Source: an uncultured Neomegalonema sp.
Lineage (GTDB): Bacteria > Pseudomonadota > Alphaproteobacteria > Rhodobacterales > Rhodobacteraceae
Direction of reading: 5' to 3'
DNA: 43,199 nt
NCBI GenBank assembly: GCA_937911325.1
Contig: CALDSD010000070.1
Coordinates: 1 to 43,199, forward strand
Shown: piece by piece, positions 8,646-15,907 of the stretch
How positions within the stretch are numbered: position 1 is the stretch's first letter
How the letters are laid out: every line of letters begins with the position of its first letter
Position numbers and translations under genes: made by a program
Notes under the pieces: model-generated
Databases searched by the model: none
Seen by the model: the letters and a program-made list of their open reading frames with translations, nothing else
What the model was told of the DNA's origin: nothing

Positions 8646-9578
8646 ATGGCCCGACACGCTTCACCAGCGTTGGCCGCCTTCATCGTGGCGGCGGATCTCG
8701 GTAGCTTTGTCGCTGCGGGGCGCGCGCTCGGCATCTCGGCGGCGGCGGTCGGGCAAAACGTCAAACGTCTCGAGGATCAGTTCGGCGTGAAGCTGATCAC
8801 GCGTACGACGCGGAAAATGAGCCTTACACCCGATGGAGTGTTGCTGTACCAGCGCGCACGCGCGCCGCTTCGCGAACTGGATGAGATCGACGCGTTGTTT
8901 GACGAAAGCCGCGGCGTTGTCGCGGGGCTCCTGCGCATCACTGCGCCGAAGCGTTTCGCGCGCAAGACGTTGGTGCCGCTTATCTCGAAGTTTCGGGCCG
9001 CTCATCCCAAGGTTGAGATCGATTTAGACGCGTCAGACGCCGTTCGCGACTTTGTGGACGACCCGGTCGATGTCGCGTTTCGCCATGGGCCGGCAGCCGA
9101 CAGCACCATGATTTCCCGACCGATTTCCCGGTTGCCAATTCTCACGGTCGCCGCGCCAGAGTACCTGGCGAAGAGAGGTCGTCCAAACCATCCGCAGGAT
9201 CTGGTGGATCACGAATGCCTGCGGTTTCGGTTCCTCTCGTCTCGTGAGGTATGGCTCTGGGCGTTCGAAATCGACGGCGAGATAGAGCGCGTAGATCCGC
9301 CCGGCGGGCTCCTTTTCAACGATCCGGAGACACTGTTGGAAGCGGCTGCCGCGGGCCTCGGACTCACGCAGATCGATACTTACTACGGAGCCGAACATCT
9401 CGAAGATGGGCGGTTGGTCTCGGTAATGGAGCAATTTGCTCCGACGCTTTTTGATCTGCACCTGAGCTACCCGAACCGCGAGAACATGCCGCTACGTGTT
9501 CGTCGCTTCATCGACTTTGTGCTCTCCGAAATACCCCGTGATTGTTTCGCAAAAGCGCGGAACGCTAACGCCCGCTAA
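8646..9578 (+). CDS. LysR-type transcriptional regulator
   Basis: A 310-residue regulator of family length. The N-terminal winged helix-turn-helix (about 5-65) includes GSFVAAGRALGISAAAVGQNVKRLE in two halves and ends with the TRTTRKMSLTPDG block. The C-terminal periplasmic-binding-like effector domain (about 90-300) resembles the branch that acts on oxidoreductase, efflux or aromatic-response genes. It is divergent from the DUF427/EthD-like genes, and its promoter shares a motif with the RND operon promoter. I infer that it regulates one or both. The effector is unknown. Confidence 0.93.
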   Translation: MARHASPALAAFIVAADLGSFVAAGRALGISAAAVGQNVKRLEDQFGVKLITRTTRKMSLTPDGVLLYQRARAPLRELDEIDALFDESRGVVAGLLRITAPKRFARKTLVPLISKFRAAHPKVEIDLDASDAVRDFVDDPVDVAFRHGPAADSTMISRPISRLPILTVAAPEYLAKRGRPNHPQDLVDHECLRFRFLSSREVWLWAFEIDGEIERVDPPGGLLFNDPETLLEAAAAGLGLTQIDTYYGAEHLEDGRLVSVMEQFAPTLFDLHLSYPNRENMPLRVRRFIDFVLSEIPRDCFAKARNANAR

Positions 9579-9774
9579 GGCAGGGTCCGGCCCGACAGAT
9601 TGAGCAGTTGGCGTGGACCAGGTGGCCCGCGCTTTTTCGGGCGAGCGCCGAAGCCAACGGGTTCGCCTCGGCGCCAAGTTCCGCTTGGGCGACGCGGATC
9701 CCAACGCGTGAGATCTTGTCGCAAGAACCATCTTCGAATTCGATCGCCTCCAACAAGATACTGCGAAGGTTCAT
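9565..9774 (-). CDS. Possible small protein coupled to the TIM-barrel gene
   Basis: A 69-codon ORF starts with ATG inside an ATGA overlap with the stop of the TIM-barrel gene (start 9774, stop of upstream gene at 9771), the arrangement of translationally coupled genes. Its product begins MNLRSILLEAIEFEDGS and ends with two Cys in CSICRAGPC. I recognise no family. It runs 14 bp into the convergent end of the LysR gene. It may be a real small gene or chance; the overlap with the upstream stop is the only positive sign. Confidence 0.3.
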   Translation of the reverse strand: MNLRSILLEAIEFEDGSCDKISRVGIRVAQAELGAEANPLASALARKSAGHLVHANCSICRAGPCLSGR

Positions 9775-10667
9775 GACCGAGCCGTCGCCATTGTCGCCGG
9801 GTCGATCGCGCGCATGGCGTCGATGACGGCTTGCTCGCCCGCCGATCCGGCTGCCGAGTTGTCGAACTCCATGCCGATTATCCCATCAAAGCCCTTCTCG
9901 GCGATCTTCCGCATGATCGGGCCGAAATTGATCTCGCCGACGCCGGGCTCCACACGCCCGGGATTGTCGGCGATCTGGAAGTAGCCGATTTCATCCCAAG
10001 CGAGATCGAGGTTCTCGATCAGATCGCCGCCATGTATTTGCTGATGCCAGAAGTCATAGAGTATTTTGACGCTCGGCATGCCAACCGATTTCGAGATCAA
10101 GTAAGCGTGGCCGATCTCGGTCAGGAACGCGCCTTCCCAACCTTTGTGGTTGATCGGTTCGACAGCCAGTATGATCCCTTCTTGGGCCGCAACCTCGCCG
10201 GCCCATTTCAGGTTCTCGATCATGTTGGCGGTTTGGTAGTCGCGCGGCAGCGAGCCGTGCGCGGCGCCCGATAACGTCGTGACGTGTGTCGCGCCGACCC
10301 GGCGCGCCACTTCTGCGGTCTCCCGAACCTCCTGCATCAAACGCTCGCGCTCTTGCAGATCGGAAAGCACGAAGGTGGGCTCGTTGTACTTCATCGTGTT
10401 GACGATGACGCCCATCTCCATGTCGAGGCGTTCGAGTTCTCGGCCGACGCGGCGCTGCACCTCGACATCGCGGATCTTCATCCAGTTGTCTTCCATAGCG
10501 GTGAAGCCCCGGTCGGCCATGAACTTCACCTGGTCGACGGGGTCGTCGCCGGCGTGGTGGCGGAACATGCCCGCCTCGGGCGTGAGGAGCCCAAGATGCG
10601 GCGCGAACTTCATCGAGAACGTCTCGTTGGAAGGCGTCGCGGCATGGGTTTCAGGTTCATCCAGCAT
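9771..10667 (-). CDS. Hydroxypyruvate isomerase-like TIM-barrel (sugar isomerase/epimerase family)
   Basis: A 298-residue member of the xylose-isomerase-like TIM-barrel family. The metal-binding set is visible: E170 in LAVEPINH, D205 and H208 in YDFWH, Q231 in QIADNPGR and E267 in GMEFD. The spacings match those of Hyi-type hydroxypyruvate isomerases. The expected reaction is aldose-ketose or tartronate semialdehyde-hydroxypyruvate type, but related genes act on other small hydroxy-carbonyls. Family similarity starts at M19, yet the ATG at 10667 has a good AGAGAGGA ribosome-binding sequence and M19 has none, so I keep the longer start. Last well-supported gene of a leftward operon. Confidence 0.85.
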   Translation of the reverse strand: MLDEPETHAATPSNETFSMKFAPHLGLLTPEAGMFRHHAGDDPVDQVKFMADRGFTAMEDNWMKIRDVEVQRRVGRELERLDMEMGVIVNTMKYNEPTFVLSDLQERERLMQEVRETAEVARRVGATHVTTLSGAAHGSLPRDYQTANMIENLKWAGEVAAQEGIILAVEPINHKGWEGAFLTEIGHAYLISKSVGMPSVKILYDFWHQQIHGGDLIENLDLAWDEIGYFQIADNPGRVEPGVGEINFGPIMRKIAEKGFDGIIGMEFDNSAAGSAGEQAVIDAMRAIDPATMATARS

Positions 10668-10686
10668 GTGTTGGTCCTCTCTGTGG

Positions 10687-10896
10687 TTAGTGTTGCAGCC
10701 AGTTCTTCAGCCGCGCCTTTGCAAACGGCATCGCGACGTAGACCATCGCCGGCACCATCAGCGCCGTAAGCAAAAGGGTCCGAAGAGGCGTGGCGAGACC
10801 GCTTACAAGGGGCTCCAGCCCTATGAGGAGCACGGTGATCAGCGGATAGACGACCACCCAGGTCAGCAGCGCGAGCTTGTGTTTGTTCTCTTTCAT
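10687..10896 (-). CDS. Small two-TM membrane protein
   Basis: A 69-residue protein with a short basic N-terminus (MKENKHK) and two hydrophobic helices (about 8-28 and 38-56), ending in a basic amphipathic tail (KARLKNWLQH). From memory it resembles the C-terminal membrane extension found on some antibiotic-biosynthesis-monooxygenase-like proteins; I cannot confirm this. A GGAG ribosome-binding sequence precedes the ATG. It is 24 bp after the aldo/keto reductase and 19 bp before the TIM-barrel gene, so it is co-transcribed with both. Function unknown. Confidence 0.75.
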   Translation of the reverse strand: MKENKHKLALLTWVVVYPLITVLLIGLEPLVSGLATPLRTLLLTALMVPAMVYVAMPFAKARLKNWLQH

Positions 10897-10920
10897 GAGC
10901 TTTCTCCGGGGAACCTCGGG

Positions 10921-11718
10921 TCAAACGAGATCCCAGGCGGCCCAGTTCTGTTCGAGATGCTGGATCGACGTGGTCCCGGGGATCACGACGATGTTTGGCG
11001 AACGCTTCAGCAGCCAGGCGAGCGCTTCACGAGGTTCGAGCTTTGCGCCCTGGCGCATCGGATTCGCGCCGAGCGGCCCGTATGGGATGAATGCGACGCC
11101 TTTGCTGGCCGTGTAGTCGACAAGCTCGTCAGCGTCGGGTTCCGCCATATTGAAGCGGTTTTGAACGCTTGCGATTCTCGCCACTGCGAGTGCGCGATCG
11201 AGGTCCGCCCGAGTGACGTTGGACAGACCGATATGAGCAATGCGCCCGTCGGCCTGCGCTTCGGCGAGAGCGGACACCGAAACCTCAAGCGGGGTATTCG
11301 GATCCGGGCGATGAAGCTGGAACAGATCGATCCGATCGACCCGCAGATTGACCAGCGCCTTGTCGATCTGACGCAGGAGCGTGTCGCGTGAGCCGTCTAC
11401 GGTGATCTGAACGCCGTCCCCGTTCGGACTGCGGCGCTTGTCGACGCCACCCTTGGTCGCGAGGAAGACATCGCGGCCTTCCAAGGCTTCGCCGACGATC
11501 TGGTCGGCGCTTTCCGGTCCATAGGCCCAGGCGCTGTCGAAAAAGGCGACGCCAAGATCGGCGGCGCGGCGCAGCAACGCCAGACCCCCCTCCCAATCCT
11601 CATACGGGCCGAAATTGCCAGGCTGACCGGTGAGGCGCATGGCGCCATATCCCAGACGGTTCACATGCAGATCGCCGCCAATCGCAAAGGTTCTCGGGGT
11701 TTGTTGAAGGTCCAACAT
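10921..11718 (-). CDS. Aldo/keto reductase
   Basis: A 265-residue NAD(P)H-dependent reductase of the AKR TIM-barrel superfamily. The catalytic tetrad is present: D61 and Y66 (DSAWAYG), K89 (ATKGG) and H136 (LFQLHRPD). The length is slightly short and the C-terminal cofactor segment IVVIPGTTSIQHLEQN is in place. A clear AAAGGAGA ribosome-binding sequence precedes the ATG. First gene of a leftward operon with the two-TM protein and the hydroxypyruvate-isomerase-like enzyme, and divergent from a LysR gene that probably controls it. Substrate unknown. Confidence 0.94.
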   Translation of the reverse strand: MLDLQQTPRTFAIGGDLHVNRLGYGAMRLTGQPGNFGPYEDWEGGLALLRRAADLGVAFFDSAWAYGPESADQIVGEALEGRDVFLATKGGVDKRRSPNGDGVQITVDGSRDTLLRQIDKALVNLRVDRIDLFQLHRPDPNTPLEVSVSALAEAQADGRIAHIGLSNVTRADLDRALAVARIASVQNRFNMAEPDADELVDYTASKGVAFIPYGPLGANPMRQGAKLEPREALAWLLKRSPNIVVIPGTTSIQHLEQNWAAWDLV

Positions 11719-11737
11719 CCTAACTCTCCTTTTATGC

Positions 11738-11762
11738 GCCGCGCGTCGTTCGGTTGCGCGGC
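11738..11762. promoter_or_regulatory. Inverted repeat in the AKR/LysR divergent promoter
   Basis: GCCGCGC (11738-11744) and GCGCGGC (11756-11762) form a perfect 7-bp inverted repeat with an 11-nt spacer, inside the 120-bp region between the divergent aldo/keto reductase and LysR starts. It could be an operator or a chance GC-rich dyad. Confidence 0.25.
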
Positions 11763-11838
11763 TGACGAGTCAGAAAATGGCCAAAGCGCCCGAGATACGG
11801 TAGACAGTTGAAGCAAGAATCAGTTATCCGTTAAGTGC

Positions 11839-12771
11839 ATGAGTAAGAGCCTGGATCGTTTGACCCTTCTCGAGACGTTCGCCCGCATCGCCGAGCGGGG
11901 TTCGATCAGCTCAGCCGCTCGGGATCTCGGCTTGAGTCAGGCGTCGGCCAGTCGACATCTGGCGGAGCTTGAGACGCGCTTTGGCGTCGAACTGGTGCGG
12001 CGAACAACTCATTCTCTCGCGCTCACCGAGGCGGGCGAGGATTGCCTCACCGAAGCGCGCAAGTTGATCGAAGGTTGGGATGCGCTCTCCGAACGTTTCG
12101 CGGAGAGCGACCAGGCGCTGAGTGGACGCCTGAAGATCATTGCTCCAGTTGCGCTTGGTCAACTCCAGCTCGCCGAGGCGGCGCTCACGTTTCAGCAGGC
12201 CCATCCGGGCGTCGTCCTCTCCTGGCTGTTAGACGATGCGCCTATCCGCTTCGCTGAGATCGGTTGCGACCTTTGGATCAAGGTCGGCGACGTGCCGGAC
12301 GAAACCCTCGTCGTGAGACCTCTGGGCAAGGTGGAGCGCATGGTCGTCGCTGCGCCGAGGCTGCTTGGCGGCGACCGGCCTGGCAGGCCCGCAGATCTCG
12401 CGGATCTACCCTGCGCAGCGCTCCAACCCTTCGAGGCCACATCGATCCCGATGACCCACGCCGACGGCGAGAAGGAGACGCTGGCGGCGCGCGCGTCGCT
12501 GAGCACAAACAACATATTCTCAGCCCATAAGGCCGCCGTGATGGGGGTAGGATACGCCGTGTTGCCACGCTGGTTCGTCGACGAAGATCTGAACTCCGGC
12601 GCTCTTGTCGACGTCCTGCCCTGCTGGCGCGCGCCGTCGTTGACCGTCAACGCCGCCTACTTGCCCGCGCGACGGCGCACGCGACGGCTGACGGCTTTCC
12701 TTGAACATATCGGCGCTGCTGTGGCCGAGATCCCGGGGGTCGAGGGCTTGCGCTCCCGATCCGAACGCTAG
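11839..12771 (+). CDS. LysR-type transcriptional regulator
   Basis: A 310-residue LysR protein: winged HTH at about 6-65 with the SISSAARDLGLSQASASRHLAELE pattern in two parts, a linker helix, and an effector domain at about 95-300. Its sequence type (LTLLETFARIAERGS start, PARRRTRRLTAFLEHI end) is that of the group of LysR regulators usually divergent from oxidoreductase genes. Here it is divergent from the aldo/keto reductase operon, which I infer as its target. It is distinct from the LysR at 8646. Confidence 0.93.
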   Translation: MSKSLDRLTLLETFARIAERGSISSAARDLGLSQASASRHLAELETRFGVELVRRTTHSLALTEAGEDCLTEARKLIEGWDALSERFAESDQALSGRLKIIAPVALGQLQLAEAALTFQQAHPGVVLSWLLDDAPIRFAEIGCDLWIKVGDVPDETLVVRPLGKVERMVVAAPRLLGGDRPGRPADLADLPCAALQPFEATSIPMTHADGEKETLAARASLSTNNIFSAHKAAVMGVGYAVLPRWFVDEDLNSGALVDVLPCWRAPSLTVNAAYLPARRRTRRLTAFLEHIGAAVAEIPGVEGLRSRSER

Positions 12772-12935
12772 GCGCGTCTGAGGCTTCTATCCCGAAGCAC
12801 CCGGCCTGGCTTTCTTGCCCCAGTCCAACGCCCTTCAGCATGGCGCTTTCGTTTTTTTGGCGATCCGCTTCGACTCGGTTGCGCGTTGTCTGATAACTGA
12901 CGCGGCATGCGACGCCTGACCTGAGGAAGCTCGTT

Positions 12936-13931
12936 ATGAGTACGATCAGCCTGACTCTTCATGAAATCTACGACCTCGCCCTCGCCACGATGCTGGCCAA
13001 CGGCTGCGATGACGAAAACGCCAAGGCGCTCGCAGACATCGTGACCCGCGCAGAACAAGACGGATCGCACTCGCACGGGCTTTTCCGTCTACCGGGTTAC
13101 GTAAAGGCTCTGCGGAGCGGAAAGGTCGACGGCGCGGCCAGGCCCGTCGTGACCCGTCGAACGGCGTCGGTGATCCATGTCGATGGTCAGAGAGGGTTCG
13201 CCCCGCTTGCGCAGGCCGCCGGTTTGCCGGTTCTGGCGTCGGCCGCAGCGGAAACGGGCGTTGCGGCGCTTTCGTTGACCAACATCCATCACTTCGCCGC
13301 CTTATGGCCCGAGACGGAGTATCTGGCTGATCGGGGCCTCGTCGGCATCGCCTGCACCGCATACATGCCGGCGGTCGCGCCGGCGGGATCGACCGAGAAG
13401 CTGTTCGGGACCAACCCGATTTCCTTCGCATGGCCTCGGCCCGGCAAGAAGCCGGTCTGTTTCGACATGGCCACCGCTGCGATGGCCATGGGCGACGTTC
13501 AGATCGCCGCGCGAGACGGCGCGTCGGTTCCACCAGGCACAGGTCTCGACGCCGACGGAAACGAGACCACCGACCCGGCGGAGATTGCGAAGGGCGTTCT
13601 GTTGCCCTTCGGCGGCTACAAAGGGTCGGCCATCGCCATGATGGTCGAGTTGCTGGCCGCGGGGCTGACGGGAGATCAGTTCAGCTATGAGGCGGCTGAG
13701 ACGGACAACCGCGACGGAGGTCCCCCGCGAGGAGGCGAGATGGTGATCGCGCTGTCGCCCGCGATGATCGCCGGCGCTGGGTGGGAGGCGCACGCAGACG
13801 CTTTTGTGAACCGTCTTAGCGGGCTTGAGGGCGTGCGCGTGCCGGGCGCCCGTAGGCACGCCAACCGCTCGGATCTCGGTCCCCGACAGATCCATAAAGC
13901 TTTGATCGAGACCATCCGATCGCTGGGGTGA
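12936..13931 (+). CDS. Ldh_2 family oxidoreductase with canonical SHG motif
   Basis: A 331-residue Ldh_2 protein that keeps the catalytic His (H47 in SHSHGLFRLPGY), the cofactor-region block FGTNPISFAWPRP and the GGYKGSAIAMMVELLAAG segment. Its overall pattern is close to delta-1-pyrroline/piperideine-2-carboxylate reductases, which reduce cyclic imino acids, but malate/lactate-like activity is possible. The GAGGAAG ribosome-binding sequence lies just before the ATG. It stands alone between a LysR gene (164 bp upstream, in which I see only a weak 4-bp hairpin near a T-run) and the convergent RpiR gene. Compare with the paralogue at 1759, where the His is replaced. Confidence 0.88.
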   Translation: MSTISLTLHEIYDLALATMLANGCDDENAKALADIVTRAEQDGSHSHGLFRLPGYVKALRSGKVDGAARPVVTRRTASVIHVDGQRGFAPLAQAAGLPVLASAAAETGVAALSLTNIHHFAALWPETEYLADRGLVGIACTAYMPAVAPAGSTEKLFGTNPISFAWPRPGKKPVCFDMATAAMAMGDVQIAARDGASVPPGTGLDADGNETTDPAEIAKGVLLPFGGYKGSAIAMMVELLAAGLTGDQFSYEAAETDNRDGGPPRGGEMVIALSPAMIAGAGWEAHADAFVNRLSGLEGVRVPGARRHANRSDLGPRQIHKALIETIRSLG

Positions 13932-14032
13932 CCTCCGGATCGATTGAGTTCGACGCCCACTGGCGCCGCCAAAGACGATGATCCCAATTGCGTCGAGCGG
14001 GCTTGGCGCTGTCGCGAGGCGCACAACAGACC

Positions 14033-14929
14033 CTAGGCAACGGGGTTCGAGGGCCAGTACTCGCCAAGCACCGAGCTTTGGCGTTCGACCGTTGCGATCC
14101 GCTGCTGGGCCTCCAGCCCTCTGCGGCGCACGACATGTCCAATCAGCGTTTCGAGAAGCACAAGCATCGCTACATGCGACGGGAAGAATTGCGGGCTCTC
14201 CGTCGAAACAAAGAAGCTGGCGTCCGCGCACTCGACCAGAGGCGACGTCGCGGCGTCGGTCAGCGTAAGGACAAAGGCTCCCTGCGCTCGCGCGAGCTGG
14301 GTTGCCCGCACGGTTCGGCCTGCATAGGGCGACATCGATATGCAAAGGGCGGCGTCTTCAGAGCCGAGATCCAAGATCTGAGACGGCAACGAGGATCCGT
14401 TGCGACCGAATACGCTCCAGTTCGGCAGCGCCATTCCACTGACATAGCCGGCGTATTCGACAAAGGCGGCCGCGCTCAGCGCTCCGATAAGGGCGACCCG
14501 GCGAGAGGACGCCAGCCGAGCAGCCGCGGCGTCCAGGCGGGCGACGTCGATGTCGGCCAGCAACGCCTCGATCCCGACGACGCTCGCGGCGGCGTGCCGA
14601 ACCAGCAGATCGTCATTGGCCGCGTCGACGCCAGAGGCGCCTTCGATAAGCTCAAGCGCGCGGTCAGCGAACCGTGTGGACCGCGCGCGGTACTCATCGC
14701 GGCACTTGTTGCGGAGCTCTTGATAGGAGGCGAAGCCCGCCGCCCGGGCGAGCCGCGAAAACGTCGGCGGCGCCAAATCCGCCGCACGGGCGACATGCCG
14801 CAAAGACTGGGTTGCGATCTCGTCGGGATTGTCGAGCACGTAATGCGCGGCGCGTTTGAGTTGGGGACTGAGTTCATTGAGCCTTTGTGAAAGCTGATCA
14901 CGTATCGGCGTTTCGCTCGGCGTCGTCAT
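14033..14929 (-). CDS. MurR/RpiR family transcriptional regulator
   Basis: A 298-residue regulator with an N-terminal HTH_6 domain (about 10-85, including QSLRHVARAADLAPPTFSRLARAAGF in two parts) and a C-terminal SIS domain (about 130-260) that in this family binds phosphosugars or other small metabolites. The DNA-binding partner site is visible: two near-palindromes lie within 70 bp of its start, between it and the divergent nitrilase gene. I infer that it autoregulates and represses the nitrilase and dehydrogenase operon. Tail-to-tail with the Ldh_2 gene (101 bp gap, no clear terminator). Confidence 0.93.
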   Translation of the reverse strand: MTTPSETPIRDQLSQRLNELSPQLKRAAHYVLDNPDEIATQSLRHVARAADLAPPTFSRLARAAGFASYQELRNKCRDEYRARSTRFADRALELIEGASGVDAANDDLLVRHAAASVVGIEALLADIDVARLDAAAARLASSRRVALIGALSAAAFVEYAGYVSGMALPNWSVFGRNGSSLPSQILDLGSEDAALCISMSPYAGRTVRATQLARAQGAFVLTLTDAATSPLVECADASFFVSTESPQFFPSHVAMLVLLETLIGHVVRRRGLEAQQRIATVERQSSVLGEYWPSNPVA

Positions 14930-14950
14930 CGTACCCCGATCAATGGCTAA

Positions 14951-14994
14951 GAAATATATGTTTCAACATCGTCTATGTAAGAAACATATGTTAC
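14951..14994. promoter_or_regulatory. Twin near-palindromic operators for the RpiR regulator
   Basis: GAAATATATGTTTC (14951-14964) and GAAACATATGTTAC (14981-14994) are two copies of one near-palindrome with a perfect AACATATGTT core in the second. Their starts are 30 bp apart, about three helical turns, so bound dimers would face the same side. They sit in an AT-rich gap in otherwise GC-rich DNA, between divergent RpiR and nitrilase starts. Assignment to RpiR is inferred from position. Confidence 0.7.
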
Positions 14995-15052
14995 GAAGCG
15001 TTGCAAGATCCTACAGTTTGGAACGTTCGGCGATTCGATAAGGAAAAGAGGC

Positions 15053-15907
15053 ATGAACGCGCTGCGGATTCTCGCTTGCCAGATTGCGGTTCCGAAGATC
15101 CGGGACGCCAGCGCGCGCGACGCCCATCTCGAAAATCTCGCTCGGCTGATCGCCGCCAACGCGTCTCCCTGCGCGCAGGATGTGATCGTGCTGCCGGAGC
15201 TGTCTTCGATCGAGTACTCCGATGACGCGTTTGATCGTTTGGCGCTGCTGGAAGAGCCGTTGCAGGGCCCAAGTTTTCGTCGCTTCTCAGAACTGGCGGC
15301 CAAACTGCGGACAACGATTGTTTACGGATTTCCACGCCGCGGCGAAAACGGACGTCACATCTGCCAGGCGGCCGTGGGCCCCGACGGCCGCCTGCTCGGC
15401 TGGTACGACAAGCTGCACATCGCGCAATTTGGCGCGTCGGCGGAAGCCGCGCATTTTCAGCCGGGAGACAAGCTGTTTGTCTTCGAGGTCGCGGGTTTCA
15501 AGCTGGCCCCGATGATCTGCTATGATATCCGGTTCGCGGATCTCGCCGCACGCCTCGCCGCCGAGGGCGTGGACGTCGTTCTGCAAAGCGGCGCTTACTA
15601 TCGCGACGTCTCTTTCCATAGCTGGCGGCCGTTCGTCGTGACCCGAGCGATCGAGAACAGCGTCGCCTGGCTCGGACTGAACCGGGCCGGAGAGAATTGG
15701 GGCGGCTCGATCTGGTGTCCTGGCTATGCCGACGATCAGACCCCCGAGGACGTTTTGGGTCGCGAGGAGACCTTCTGGCGCGTCGAGCTTCCGGCGAATT
15801 TCAAGGCGGCCGCCGCGTCTCGCCTGCCGTTCCAGCGCGACCGCCGGAACGACTATTCACAGCTGTCTGTTGCGGTGCTCCCGGAAAAGGACGCAGCGCA
15901 TGAGTGA
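15053..15907 (+). CDS. Carbon-nitrogen hydrolase (nitrilase superfamily, amidase-like)
   Basis: A 284-residue nitrilase-superfamily enzyme with the complete Glu-Lys-Cys triad: E49 (VLPELSS), K120 (WYDKLHI) and C156 (MICYDIRF). The CYDIRF block is typical of omega-amidase/Nit2-like and other amidase branches rather than true nitrilases. It should hydrolyse a linear amide of a small carboxylate or amine. An AAGGAAAAGAGG ribosome-binding sequence precedes the ATG. It is the first gene of the operon controlled by the twin operators and overlaps the following dehydrogenase start by 8 bp. The amide substrate is unknown. Confidence 0.92.
   Translation: MNALRILACQIAVPKIRDASARDAHLENLARLIAANASPCAQDVIVLPELSSIEYSDDAFDRLALLEEPLQGPSFRRFSELAAKLRTTIVYGFPRRGENGRHICQAAVGPDGRLLGWYDKLHIAQFGASAEAAHFQPGDKLFVFEVAGFKLAPMICYDIRFADLAARLAAEGVDVVLQSGAYYRDVSFHSWRPFVVTRAIENSVAWLGLNRAGENWGGSIWCPGYADDQTPEDVLGREETFWRVELPANFKAAAASRLPFQRDRRNDYSQLSVAVLPEKDAAHE

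Noticed and set aside
10279-11391. 370-codon plus-strand frame over three leftward genes
   Set aside because: It runs across the ends of aldo/keto reductase, two-TM and TIM-barrel genes, all with ribosome-binding sites; the product has no fold pattern.
15726-15899. 58-residue N-terminal extension of the first FAD-GcvT fusion protein
   Set aside because: It lies in another frame inside the nitrilase gene, and the family start with the FAD-binding Gly motif begins at 15900.
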